The translations under genes and the position numbers were made by a program. Below are positions 38,027 to 47,118 of a stretch of 64,000 bases of DNA, piece by piece (positions within the stretch are counted from its first letter, which is position 1; every line of letters starts with the position of its first letter). The notes under the pieces are model-generated. The model had not been told where the DNA came from. It made no database searches and was given only the letters and a program-made list of their open reading frames with translations. The DNA lies in assembly GCA_017642935.1 (NCBI GenBank), contig JAEPOK010000002.1:310001-374000 (forward strand), written 5' to 3'. The stretch is from Hyphomicrobiales bacterium (GTDB lineage: Bacteria > Pseudomonadota > Alphaproteobacteria > Rhizobiales > MH13).

Positions 38027-38759
38027 ATGCCGACGAACTGGCGAGACGAAACCGACTACGATTACATCGAAAAACTCGATGCCTCCGGCCTGGCCTGGGA
38101 ATGCCTTAGGCGCAATCCGGACTATCGGGCCGCGTTTCTGAACATGACCGAGAACGAGGCGGCTGCTTGGGGGTTACGATTTCCCGGTCGATCCTGAGCT
38201 AAAGGCAACGGATGCGAAACTCTACTGGCGACCTTCTGTTGCACCAGCCGTGACGTCTTTGATGACGGCCAAAAATCTCTGTGAGGCCGAACACGCTGTC
38301 TTCGATCATATCATCCTTGAAACGAGACGCGGCACCCATGGTCGCTACTGGTCGTGCATTCGTACCGGATTGATCGTCGTTTCGGACGACGCCTTGACCG
38401 AAGATCGCCCCCGCGCCGTGATCATCCCTTTGACGCCTGACTGGTCCATCAGAATCGCCACGGCAGAGCGTCTAAGGCGTCTCTGGCGCGGTCAAACCTC
38501 GCGCGCTCTGTTCACCCTTCAACGGCGTAAACGCATCGGTCATGCGCTGCGCACGAACGATGCGCGGCAATCGGGGACGCGTCTGCGCGACATTGCGGTG
38601 ACTTATTTCGGCGCACGACGGGTCGCTGCCGAACCTTGGAAGACGAGCGCTCTGAAAGCACAGGTTGCGCGCCTCGCAAACTACGGTCGAGCACTTGTCG
38701 GTGATGGCTATCGCCAATTGCTGCGTGGCAAATCAACGGCCCGTTCGCATCGCAAATAG
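38027..38759 (+). pseudogene. DUF6499/DUF2285 regulator split by a frameshift
   Basis: The 5' frame (38,027-38,199) encodes MPTNWRDETDYDYIEKLD...LAWECLRRNPDYR, the N-terminal regulator domain, and reaches a stop after LRFPGRS. One base out of frame the sense continues as FPVDPELKATDAKLYWRP, then the DUF2285 C-terminal domain (RLRRLWRGQ...GYRQLLRG) to 38,759. One extra base in the GGGGG or CCC run near 38,168-38,184 explains the break. The intact relatives are about 240 residues long and activate transfer genes in some elements. Whether this is a true inactivation or a sequencing error cannot be settled here. Confidence 0.75.
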
Positions 38760-38945
38760 CCGGCATCTGCGTCCCAACGGACATCTTCCAAAGCAAAATC
38801 CAGGCTACAGGAGCGCACCCAAGAGGGGGTGACGATTTTTCTTCTGAATCTTCGTCATCCCTCCCAGGCGCTCTTCTCCGCTTCTCTGGCCGCGAGCCGT
38901 CCCTTGCATCCCGCGACGGACCCACGATGACCAGAGGAGACCCCG

Positions 38946-39230
38946 ATGCCCGATCCCAATGCCGGCCTGCCACCGCGCTACCTCAGAACCCCCGAAGCCG
39001 CCCGATTTCTCGGTCTGTCCGGCCGGACGCTCGAAAAGCACCGCACCTACGGAACAGGCCCGAAGTATTCCAAGATCGGAGGCCGTGTCGTTTACGCGGT
39101 CGAAGATCTGCAAGCCTGGGTCAGCCGCGGCGAGAAACGCTCGACCTCGGACGATACGGGCGACACCGTCCTTCCGGCCAAACGGCATGCCGCGATCTCG
39201 CCAGCCTATAGCGGCGAGAAGCGCTCATGA
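38946..39230 (+). CDS. Helix-turn-helix excisionase-like protein
   Basis: A 94-residue protein with a MerR/AlpA-type winged helix: RYLRTPEAARFLGLSGRTLEKHRTYG and then GRVVYAVEDLQAWV. Such proteins act as excision directionality factors or regulators of transfer genes. A GGAGA site precedes the ATG, and the stop overlaps the next start by 4 bp, so it heads the DUF2840-traF operon. Confidence 0.85.
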   Translation: MPDPNAGLPPRYLRTPEAARFLGLSGRTLEKHRTYGTGPKYSKIGGRVVYAVEDLQAWVSRGEKRSTSDDTGDTVLPAKRHAAISPAYSGEKRS

Positions 39231-39691
39231 GAGTGCGCACGACCATCGAACTCACATGGATCGAAGGCCGCATCGAACGCTGGCTGCGCTTTGGTCGGAT
39301 CGTTCAAGAGGTGATCAAAAGCCGCTCAGTTCGCGTCGTCGGCGTCGATCCCGGCAGCGTCTTCGCCTTCGTCCGCTGGGCCGCGAACGACTACGGCACG
39401 ATCGAGAGCCGGATCGACATCCTGCAAGCCGCACGTCCGGGCGAGCGCTATTCGACAGTGCCGTTCGTGACGCCCGGCGGGTTGTCTCTGTTGCGGCTTT
39501 CCGGATGGCCCAAGGTCGAAGCTGTGCTGCTCACAATCGACCAAATCCAGGCTGAAGAGATCGCGCCAGAAGACGTCTGCCCGGACCATTGGCGGCACGT
39601 TCATAACCGCCTCAGCTGCAATCTCGAGCCGCGCCGCTACACGCCTTTCCGGCATGACGCCTGGCTCAAGAGACGGGCGTTGGCGGCATGA
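39227..39691 (+). CDS. DUF2840 protein
   Basis: A 154-residue protein with the family features WIEGRIERWLRFGR at the N-terminus, a central FVRWAANDYGT and HNRLSCNLEPRRYTPFRHDAWLKRR at the end. It is found next to traF in most alphaproteobacterial trb elements; the function is unknown. It overlaps both neighbours by 4 bp. Confidence 0.87.
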   Translation: MRVRTTIELTWIEGRIERWLRFGRIVQEVIKSRSVRVVGVDPGSVFAFVRWAANDYGTIESRIDILQAARPGERYSTVPFVTPGGLSLLRLSGWPKVEAVLLTIDQIQAEEIAPEDVCPDHWRHVHNRLSCNLEPRRYTPFRHDAWLKRRALAA

Positions 39692-40200
39692 AACGCGCAC
39701 GCCCATGGCTCATCATCGGCAGCGCCGGTATCGCCCTGATCGCATTCTCCGCGGTCGTCCGCGCCAACCCGATCCTCGTGTGGAACGCCTCGGCCAGCGT
39801 GCCCATCGGCTTCTATGCCGTGCAGCCGCTCGACAGGCCAACTGTCGGCGATTTGGTCGTCCTGGAGCCGCCTTCGCCGCTCGGCGACTGGCTCCTGGAG
39901 CACGGCTATCTCGGCGCCGATGTCCCGCTCGTCAAGCATGTCGCGGCACTTCCCGGACAGCGTGTCTGCCGCACTGGCGTCACGGTCAGCATCGACGGCA
40001 CGACCGTTGCGACCGCGAAGGAGCGCGACCGCTTCGACCGTCCGCTGCCCGTCTGGCAGGGCTGCCAACGGCTCACCGACGATCAGATCTTCTTCCTCAA
40101 TCCCGACACCGAGGCGAGCCTCGACGGACGGTATTTCGGGCCGCTTCCACGCGACACGATCATCGGCCGCGCCGTCCCGATCTGGACGCGGGAGGGCTGA
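39688..40200 (+). CDS. traF: TraF-type S26 signal peptidase
   Basis: A 170-residue membrane-anchored serine peptidase. An N-terminal helix (residues 8-25) is followed by the catalytic Ser in NASASVPIGFY (about residue 38) and the Lys base in LVKHVAALPGQ (about residue 85). In RP4 the homologue TraF matures and cyclises the TrbC pilin in the inner membrane; a trbC is present downstream, so the same job is likely here. Confidence 0.9.
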   Translation: MKRARPWLIIGSAGIALIAFSAVVRANPILVWNASASVPIGFYAVQPLDRPTVGDLVVLEPPSPLGDWLLEHGYLGADVPLVKHVAALPGQRVCRTGVTVSIDGTTVATAKERDRFDRPLPVWQGCQRLTDDQIFFLNPDTEASLDGRYFGPLPRDTIIGRAVPIWTREG

Positions 40201-40204
40201 CGCG

Positions 40205-40954
40205 ATGGCTCTTCTTCTTCCTTCTGGCCGTCGGCTTTTCGCCGCTTCCGCGATCCTGATCGCGCTTTCCGGTTGCGCCAATCCACCCGCGGCTGACGCG
40301 CGGGATACGGTTTCCCGCTCCGCTCAAGCCGTTACCCCAAGCTCCGATATCGACGCTTTCATTGCAGAAGCGGCGCAACGCTTCCGCATCCCCGAGCGCT
40401 GGATACGGGCTGTCATGCAGGCCGAGAGTGCGGGCAATGCACGCGCCGTCAGCAGCGCCGGTGCGATGGGCCTGATGCAGATCATGCCCGGAACCTGGGC
40501 CGAGCTTCGCACAGCCCATGGTTTCGGCTCGGACCCGTTCGACCGTCGCGAGAACATCCTCGCGGGCACGGCCTATCTGCGCCAGATGTACGACCAGTTC
40601 GGCGCGCCTGGGTTTCTCGCGGCCTACAATGCCGGCCCCGGTCGGTATGCCGAGCATCTGCGCACCGGGCGCACCTTGCCGCGAGAAACGCGCCGCTATG
40701 TTGCAGCGCTTTCTCAGGAACTCGGCTTTTCGAATGCAGCGCCATTGCAACCAGTGCGCACTGTTTCTGCTGACCGATGGCAAGCTGCCCCGCTCTTTGC
40801 GCCCGTCTCAGCGTCGAGTGAAATCCAGGGCAGTGCAGAGCCGGACCGCGCATCATTCGATATGCGGACCGCCGACGAACTGCGCCCCTCGCGTTCACAG
40901 ACTACCCAATCGAACCCGCTTTTCGTCTCCAGAACCGAGGAGCCAGAGCGATGA
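40205..40954 (+). CDS. Lytic transglycosylase lipoprotein (VirB1/TrbN-like)
   Basis: A 249-residue protein. A lipoprotein-type signal (LIALSGCAN, Cys near 23) is followed by an SLT domain: catalytic Glu in MQAESAGNARAVSSAGAMGLMQ (about residue 70, shown across the motif), then PGTW and AYNAGPGRY (about 140). It locally opens peptidoglycan for assembly of the mating apparatus. The C-terminal 80 residues are low in structure. It starts 4 bp after traF. Confidence 0.88.
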   Translation: MALLLPSGRRLFAASAILIALSGCANPPAADARDTVSRSAQAVTPSSDIDAFIAEAAQRFRIPERWIRAVMQAESAGNARAVSSAGAMGLMQIMPGTWAELRTAHGFGSDPFDRRENILAGTAYLRQMYDQFGAPGFLAAYNAGPGRYAEHLRTGRTLPRETRRYVAALSQELGFSNAAPLQPVRTVSADRWQAAPLFAPVSASSEIQGSAEPDRASFDMRTADELRPSRSQTTQSNPLFVSRTEEPER

Positions 40955-41201
40955 TCGCACCGATCTCGCTCCGCCTTGTTCCGTCGTGCTGCCTCGTATG
41001 GAATGCGGCAGACGGAGGGTTGCAGCCGACATCAACGACGGGAGGGCAAGATAAAAGGCCGGACGCGCGGTGGCGCTACGGCGTTGTTGTTGTTGGGCTT
41101 TTTGCGTGCTGCGCACTTGGCCACAGTGCTGCACATAGAGTTATCTCACTGATTCTGCGTCCTTTTCACCGTGCCATGCCTGATTTTGTGGAAGTCGCCG
41201 C
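40955..41201. other. Region before the relaxase gene, candidate oriT
   Basis: 247 bp between the transglycosylase and relaxase genes, with a different base pattern from both. A frame of 84 codons (40,951-41,205) overlaps each neighbour by 4 bp but has no family likeness beyond a possible single membrane helix. Transfer origins usually lie just upstream of the relaxase gene. The A-rich AAGATAAAAGG (41,048-41,058) followed by GC-rich sequence would fit a nick region, but no proven nic motif is recognised. Confidence 0.35.
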
Positions 41202-42956
41202 ATGAAACAGCGCGATAACGACATCCGCATCAGGCCGGGGCGCATCCGCGACAAAGGCCCGTCAGCCAAACGCGCCAAGAGCTTCGTCGGACAGGTCATG
41301 CGCGCCGCGAAGAAGGCGGGGCATACCGGCAGTCATTTCAGGACGACCGGCGGTCGCGCCGGTCGGTCGACCTTCGGGCGCGGGCGCTTCGTAAGAGTCT
41401 CACGCGGCCTCGCACGGACGCAGCGCCGGGTCGTGGTGAATGCGCGGATCGTTAGACATCGCGGTCAGACGTTTCGCTCCGCACCGCTCGCCAAGCATCT
41501 CGACTATCTGAAACGCGAGGGCGTCACCAAGGACGGTCGCGATGCAGCCATGTTCGACAAGGAGTACGAGCAGATAGACGACCGCGCCTTCGCTGCCAGC
41601 ACCGAAGGCGACCGGCATCATTTCCGTTTCATCGTCTCGCCCGAGGACGCCGGGCAGATGGAAGACTTGCGCGCCTTTACCCGCGATCTCATGGCCCAGG
41701 CCGAACGCGATCTCGGCACTGAGCTCGATTGGGTCGCGGTCGATCATTGGAACACCCACAATCCGCATGTCCATGTGCTCGTGCGCGGCAAGGCCGATGA
41801 CGGGAAAGACCTCGTCATCTCGCGCGATTATATCAGCCGCGGTTTGCGCGGGCGGGCGGAAGAACTCGTCGAATTAGAACTCGGACCGCGCAGCGAGAAG
41901 GAGATCGGCGCCGGTCTCGACGCGGAGGTGAAGGCCGAGCGTTGGACCGGCCTCGATCGTGCGCTGCGGTCCTATGCGGATGACACGCTCGGCGTGGCTG
42001 ACCTGCGCCCCGGCGCGCCCGATCTCGACGACAAAGAGCTCAAGCGCCGGATGATCGGGCGCGCTCAGACGTTGGAGAAGTTTGGCCTTGCCGAAAAGCT
42101 GGCGCCGTCCGTCTGGCAGTTGAAGCCAGGCATGGAAGACACATTGCGCGAGATGGCTGTGCGCGGCGACATCATCAAGACGATGCATCGGGCAATTGGC
42201 GGTCGGACGCGCGCGCAATCCGACTTCGCCATCGAAGGTCAGCCCGACGATCCGATCCTCGGAAAGCTGGTCGATCGCGGTTTGCACAACGAACTCTCCG
42301 GCGAAGCCTATGCGATCATCGACGGCGTCGATGGACGCCTCCATCACCTGCGATTCCGCGATCTCGAACTCACCGGCGACACGCCTCTCGGCGGGATCGT
42401 CGAGACGCGGAGCTGGACCGGGAAAGATAGAGGGGCGCGACGCCTGGCTTTGGTCGGGCGATCAGACATTGTGCTGGAAAAGCAGGTCGGCGCGGACGGC
42501 GCGACCTGGGTGGACCGACTGGCGCTCGCCAAGACCCGCGCGCCACTCGCGCACAGCAGGTTCGGCGCCGAGGTCCGCGACGCTTTGGAGAAACGCGCTG
42601 AGCACCTGATCGGCCAGGGCCTCGCGACGCGACAAGGTCAGCGCATCACCTTCGCGCGCGATCTTTTGAAGACACTACGCCACCGCGATCTCGATAGAAC
42701 TGCGAGCCAAATCGCCGACGAGACCGGCCTGCCATTCCGGAAGTCTGGCGACGGCGAGTCCGTGGCTGGCACTTATCGCCAGCGCCTCGATCTCGCGTCA
42801 GGCCGCTTCGCCATGATCGACGACGGGATGGGCTTCGAATTCGTCCCCTGGAAGCCCCAGCTCGAAAAACATCTTGGCCAGACCGTCTCGGGCACCGTCA
42901 CGGCGGGCGGCGGCATCGATTGGTCGCTTGGCCGCAAGCGCGGCCTGTCGATCTGA
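41202..42956 (+). CDS. Relaxase (VirD2-like, DUF3363 type)
   Basis: A 584-residue mobilisation nuclease. The basic N-terminus precedes the likely nucleophile Tyr in KHLDYLKREGV (about residue 100), and the metal-binding His cluster HNPHVHVLVRG lies at about 186-196, preceded by VDHWN. The C-terminal 300 residues are the DUF3363 region. It nicks oriT and pilots the transferred strand. The start overlaps the upstream small frame by 4 bp. VirD4 follows after 14 bp. Confidence 0.92.
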   Translation: MKQRDNDIRIRPGRIRDKGPSAKRAKSFVGQVMRAAKKAGHTGSHFRTTGGRAGRSTFGRGRFVRVSRGLARTQRRVVVNARIVRHRGQTFRSAPLAKHLDYLKREGVTKDGRDAAMFDKEYEQIDDRAFAASTEGDRHHFRFIVSPEDAGQMEDLRAFTRDLMAQAERDLGTELDWVAVDHWNTHNPHVHVLVRGKADDGKDLVISRDYISRGLRGRAEELVELELGPRSEKEIGAGLDAEVKAERWTGLDRALRSYADDTLGVADLRPGAPDLDDKELKRRMIGRAQTLEKFGLAEKLAPSVWQLKPGMEDTLREMAVRGDIIKTMHRAIGGRTRAQSDFAIEGQPDDPILGKLVDRGLHNELSGEAYAIIDGVDGRLHHLRFRDLELTGDTPLGGIVETRSWTGKDRGARRLALVGRSDIVLEKQVGADGATWVDRLALAKTRAPLAHSRFGAEVRDALEKRAEHLIGQGLATRQGQRITFARDLLKTLRHRDLDRTASQIADETGLPFRKSGDGESVAGTYRQRLDLASGRFAMIDDGMGFEFVPWKPQLEKHLGQTVSGTVTAGGGIDWSLGRKRGLSI

Positions 42957-42970
42957 CCCTGGAGATCCCT

Positions 42971-44965
42971 ATGACCTCGAAGAAACACGCATCGCCGGCC
43001 ACCGCCATTCTCTGGGGTCAGATCCTCATCGTCTCGACCGTCGCGCTGCTCTTCGTCTGGGCGGCGACGCAATGGGTGGCGTTCCGGCTCGGCTTCCAAT
43101 CTGAGTTGGGCGAGCCGATGACGACGATCTTCGGCCTGCCGATCTACGCGCCGTGGAACTTCTTCGCCTGGTGGTACTGGTACGACGCCTATGCGCCGCG
43201 CGTTTTCATGGAAGGCGCGATAATCGCCGGTGCGGGCGGCATCGCTTCTGTCGGGGTCGCGATCTTTCTTTCCGTATTGCGCGCCCGCGAAGCAAGCAAC
43301 GTGACGACCTATGGCTCCGCGCGCTGGGGCACCGAGAAGGATATGCGCGCGGCGGGATTGTTCGTCGACGATGGCGTGGTCCTCGGACGCCACAAGTCTC
43401 GATATCTTCGACATGACGGACCCGAACATGTGCTCTGCTTCGCGCCGACGCGCTCCGGGAAAGGCGTTGGGCTGGTCGTGCCATCGCTTCTAACCTGGCC
43501 GGGCTCGGCCATCGTCCACGACATCAAGGGGGAAAACTGGCAGCTCACGGCGAACTATCGTTCCCGCTTCAGCCGCGTACTGCTCTTCGATCCAACCGAT
43601 CCAAGTTCGGCGGCCTACAATCCGCTGCTCGAAGTGCGGCGCGGCGATAGCGAAGTGCGCGACGTCCAGAACGTCGCTGATATCCTAGTCGATCCCGAAG
43701 GTCTGCTCGAACGGCGGAACCATTGGGAGAAGACGAGCCATTCACTTCTCGTCGGCGCGATCCTCCATGTGCTCTATGCCGAAGCGGACAAGACGCTCGC
43801 CGGCGTCGCAGCGTTCCTGTCCGATCCCAAGAGACCGATCGAGTCGACGCTCGCCGCCATGATGCGTACGCCGCATCTCGGAAATCACCCGCATCCGGTC
43901 GTCGCGCAGGCCGCGCGGGAACTTCTGAACAAATCCGAGAACGAGCGCTCCGGTGTTCTCTCGACGGCCATGAGTTTCCTCGGGCTCTATCGCGATCCGG
44001 TCGTCGCCAAGGTTACGCGCCGCTGTGACTGGCAGATCGACGATCTGGTGACCGGAGGCAAGCCAGTGACGCTCTATCTGGTCGTGCCGCCTTCGGACAT
44101 CTCGCGGACCAAGCCGCTAATCCGACTCGTGCTCAATCAGATCGGCAGACGGCTCACCGAAGATCTGCCTGCGAAGCGCAGCCACCGCATGCTGCTGATG
44201 CTCGATGAGTTCCCGGCGCTCGGGCGGCTCGACTTCTTCGAGAGCCAACTGGCTTTCATGGCAGGGTACGGGATCAAGGCGTTCCTGATTGCGCAATCGC
44301 TCAACCAGATCGAGAAGGCCTACGGGCAGAACAATGCGATCCTAGACAATTGCCATGTCCGCGTCGCTTTCGCGACGAATGACGAGCGCACGGCCAAGCG
44401 GGTGTCCGACGCGCTCGGCACTGCGACCGAGATGCGGGCGATGAAGAACTATGCCGGGCACCGGCTCTCTCCCTGGCTCGGACACCTCATGGTCTCGCGG
44501 CAGGAGACCGCAAGACCGCTACTCACGCCCGGGGAGATGATGCAGCTCCCGCCGACGGACGAGATCGTCCTTGTCTCCGGTGCGCCGCCGGTCCGCGCTG
44601 AAAAGGCGCGCTATTATGCCGATCCGCAATTCAAGGCGCGGATAGCGCCGCCACCGGATCGCGACGCGCGAGCTGAGAGCAAAAGGCTAGCGGCAGACGA
44701 TTGGAGCGACCGCGAACCGATTGTCGCGCCGCCACCGAAGAAACGGAAATCAACAACCGACGACACGGATGGCGGCATCCGTCGGCAACCCGACCTGCCG
44801 GAACACGAAGACATCGCCCCCGAACCAGCGTCTGCCCGCAGCGAGTTCGCCGACCTCGACGACGAGCCCGAGGACGATGCGCAACGAGCGAAAGCCATGC
44901 GCGACCGGTTCGGTACGGTCGCGCGCCAGGCCTCGCTCGACCCCGATGACGGGATTGAGCTCTAG
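42971..44965 (+). CDS. traG: VirD4/TraG-type coupling protein
   Basis: A 664-residue protein. Two N-terminal membrane helices (about residues 12-35 and 75-100) precede the ATPase: Walker A APTRSGKGVGLVVPS near 158 and Walker B LLMLDEFPALGRLDF near 408. The C-terminal 110 residues are acidic and disordered. It links the relaxase-DNA complex to the mating channel. The ATG with GGAG 6 bp upstream was chosen over an earlier in-frame start. Confidence 0.93.
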   Translation: MTSKKHASPATAILWGQILIVSTVALLFVWAATQWVAFRLGFQSELGEPMTTIFGLPIYAPWNFFAWWYWYDAYAPRVFMEGAIIAGAGGIASVGVAIFLSVLRAREASNVTTYGSARWGTEKDMRAAGLFVDDGVVLGRHKSRYLRHDGPEHVLCFAPTRSGKGVGLVVPSLLTWPGSAIVHDIKGENWQLTANYRSRFSRVLLFDPTDPSSAAYNPLLEVRRGDSEVRDVQNVADILVDPEGLLERRNHWEKTSHSLLVGAILHVLYAEADKTLAGVAAFLSDPKRPIESTLAAMMRTPHLGNHPHPVVAQAARELLNKSENERSGVLSTAMSFLGLYRDPVVAKVTRRCDWQIDDLVTGGKPVTLYLVVPPSDISRTKPLIRLVLNQIGRRLTEDLPAKRSHRMLLMLDEFPALGRLDFFESQLAFMAGYGIKAFLIAQSLNQIEKAYGQNNAILDNCHVRVAFATNDERTAKRVSDALGTATEMRAMKNYAGHRLSPWLGHLMVSRQETARPLLTPGEMMQLPPTDEIVLVSGAPPVRAEKARYYADPQFKARIAPPPDRDARAESKRLAADDWSDREPIVAPPPKKRKSTTDDTDGGIRRQPDLPEHEDIAPEPASARSEFADLDDEPEDDAQRAKAMRDRFGTVARQASLDPDDGIEL

Positions 44966-44974
44966 GAGGTGGCC

Positions 44975-45397
44975 GTGAAGAAGGAGCGCCTGAACGTGTA
45001 TTTCGATCCGGCTCTATCGGGTGAGTTGGACGCGTTGGCTGCACGTCGGAAGGTCTCGAAATCGCAGATCGTGGAAGCGGCGCTTGCCGCGTTCCTTTCG
45101 CCCGACGGTGCCGATCAGCGCGAGGCCGCAATCGTGCGACGTCTGGATCGACTTACCCGCGCGGTTGAGCGACTGGAGCGCGACCAGTCGATCGGAAACG
45201 AAGCGATGGCGCTCTTCGTGAAGTTTTGGCTGACGACCACGCCGCCATTGCCGGACGAGATGCGCGAGGCCACACAGGCCTCGGGCAAGGAGCGTTATGA
45301 CGGGTTCGTAGAAGCGCTCGGGCGGCGACTCGCAAAGGGCAAAACGCTCAACAAGGAAGTCTCGGAGGACATCCGCGAGCGGCCATCCACTGTCTGA
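44975..45397 (+). CDS. CopG-like ribbon-helix-helix protein
   Basis: A 140-residue protein. The N-terminal ribbon-helix-helix (RLNVYFDPALSGELDALAARR, then KSQIVEAALAAFL) covers residues 3-45; a helical tail follows. The TraG-CopG-TrbB order is standard in these elements, where it may repress transfer genes. The GTG at 44,975 with AGGAGG 5 bp upstream is preferred to the GTG two codons earlier. Confidence 0.85.
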   Translation: MKKERLNVYFDPALSGELDALAARRKVSKSQIVEAALAAFLSPDGADQREAAIVRRLDRLTRAVERLERDQSIGNEAMALFVKFWLTTTPPLPDEMREATQASGKERYDGFVEALGRRLAKGKTLNKEVSEDIRERPSTV

Positions 45398-45532
45398 CGC
45401 CATCGCGACTTCACACAAATTGCGCTTGTCCCTGCCTCTCCACGCCGCAGCACTACTACGCCCTCAAACCTGTTGCGAATGATGCTTTGGCGGTCTTCTT
45501 GATCGACCCCGTAACCAGATGCGGGGCCGCGA

Positions 45533-46516
45533 ATGACCGTCCACACTCTCAAGTCAGCAGCGATCGAGCGCGGCTCCCGCATGCTCCGCACGGCGCTCGG
45601 AGCCGACATCGCGGCCTGGCTCGACGAAGCCGCCGTCGTCGAAGTGATGCTCAATCCCTGCGGTCGTCTTTGGGTCGACCGGCTCGGCGAAGGGCTCTGC
45701 GATACGGGCGCGACGCTTACTGCCGACGATGGCGAGCGGATCGTTCGCCTCGTCGCCCATCATGTCGGCGCGGAAGTCCATGCCGATGCGCCGCGCGTTT
45801 CCGCTGAGTTGCCTGGGACAGGCGAACGCTTCGAGGGATTGCTGCCGCCTGTCGTCGCGGCCCCGACCTTCGCGATCCGCAAGCCCGCCGTCGCCGTCTT
45901 CACGCTCGACGATTATGTCCACGCCGGGATTATGGATGAGGTCGCAGCCAACGCGCTGCGCGAAGCCGTCGCATCGCGGGCCAACATCCTCGTCGCGGGC
46001 GGCACATCGACCGGCAAGACAACGCTCACCAACGCGCTCCTCGCCGAAGTCGCCAAGACCTCCGACCGCGTGGTCCTGATCGAAGATACCCGAGAGCTTC
46101 AATGCACGACGCCTAATCTGGTTGCGCTGCGCACCAAGGATGGTGTCGCAACCCTGTCTGACCTCGTGCGCTCATCGCTCCGCTTGCGCCCGGATCGTAT
46201 TCCCATCGGTGAGGTGCGCGGGTCAGAAGCCCTCGATCTGCTCAAAGCCTGGGGCACGGGTCATCCCGGCGGGATCGGGACCATCCACGCGGGCTCAGCC
46301 ATCGGTGCCCTGCGTCGCCTCGAACAGCTCATCCAGGAAGCCGTCGTCACCGTCCCGCGGGCGCTCATCGCGGAGACCATAGACGTGCTCGCCGTCCTCC
46401 AGGGGCGCGGCAGCGATCGCCGCCTCGCGGACCTCGCCCGCGTCACGGGGCTCACCGCCGAGGGCGATTACGCGCTCCACTCCCTCCTCACCCACCCGAA
46501 AGGAACCGCCCCATGA
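45533..46516 (+). CDS. trbB: TrbB, conjugation ATPase
   Basis: A 327-residue VirB11-type hexameric ATPase. Walker [11 protein letters not shown] lies near residue 157, Asp box EDTRELQ near 185, Walker B-type RIPIGEVRG near 222 and the His box [15 protein letters not shown] near 243. It drives pilus and channel assembly at the inner membrane. It heads the trb operon and overlaps trbC by 4 bp. Confidence 0.95.
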   Translation: MTVHTLKSAAIERGSRMLRTALGADIAAWLDEAAVVEVMLNPCGRLWVDRLGEGLCDTGATLTADDGERIVRLVAHHVGAEVHADAPRVSAELPGTGERFEGLLPPVVAAPTFAIRKPAVAVFTLDDYVHAGIMDEVAANALREAVASRANILVAGGTSTGKTTLTNALLAEVAKTSDRVVLIEDTRELQCTTPNLVALRTKDGVATLSDLVRSSLRLRPDRIPIGEVRGSEALDLLKAWGTGHPGGIGTIHAGSAIGALRRLEQLIQEAVVTVPRALIAETIDVLAVLQGRGSDRRLADLARVTGLTAEGDYALHSLLTHPKGTAP

Positions 46517-46848
46517 CCACCCGCCTCAATCTCCTCTATCCCCGCTGGCCTATCTATGTCAGCGCAGTCGCGATCGGCTTCCTGCTCGCCGCAGGACAGG
46601 CCGAGGCGGCAGGGTCCGGCATGCCTTGGGAAGCCCCGCTTCAAGCGATCCTCGAGTCGATCGAAGGCCCAGTCGCCAAGATCGTCGCGGTCATGATCAT
46701 CATTATCACTGGGCTGACGCTTGCGTTCGGAGACACATCGGGCGGCGCGCGCCGGCTCGTGCAGATCGTGTTTGGTCTGTCGATCGCCTTCGCCGCATCG
46801 AGCTTCTTCCTCAGCTTCTTCTCCTTCGGTGGCGGTGCTCTCGTATGA
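46513..46848 (+). CDS. trbC: TrbC, conjugative pilin
   Basis: A 111-residue pilin precursor. A long signal segment ends near AEAAG (about residue 35), then two membrane helices (about 50-75 and 80-108), the TrbC/VirB2 layout. TraF in the same element is the likely maturation and cyclisation enzyme. Confidence 0.9.
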   Translation: MTTRLNLLYPRWPIYVSAVAIGFLLAAGQAEAAGSGMPWEAPLQAILESIEGPVAKIVAVMIIIITGLTLAFGDTSGGARRLVQIVFGLSIAFAASSFFLSFFSFGGGALV

Positions 46849-47114
46849 GCGACGCGACCGATATCCCGGGCTTCACCGCGCCGGTCCATCGCGCGTTGAC
46901 AGAGCCTATCCTTCTGGGCGGCGCGCCGCGAGCCATCGCGATCGCCAACGGCACCATTGCGGCCGCCGTGGGTCTCGGGCTGCGGCTCTGGCTGGTCGGG
47001 CTCGCTCTCTGGGCGATCGGTCACATGCTTGCGGTCTATGCTGCCAAGCGGGACGCTCAAATCGCCGATGTCGCGCGCCGTCACCTCCGTTACCCGACCT
47101 GGATGGGGGTGTGA
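46845..47114 (+). CDS. trbD: TrbD
   Basis: An 89-residue VirB3-like inner-membrane protein. GFTAPVHRALTEPILLGGAPR is the family's N-terminal signature, shown with its start at residue 9; a long hydrophobic stretch covers 35-65. It overlaps trbC by 4 bp (ATGA) and ends 4 bp before trbE. Confidence 0.92.
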   Translation: MSDATDIPGFTAPVHRALTEPILLGGAPRAIAIANGTIAAAVGLGLRLWLVGLALWAIGHMLAVYAAKRDAQIADVARRHLRYPTWMGV

Positions 47115-47118
47115 GGAG

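Noticed and set aside
40951-41205. 84-codon ORF as a firm gene
   Set aside because: The 4-bp overlaps are suggestive, but the product has no recognised feature and the place suits oriT; kept as a region only.
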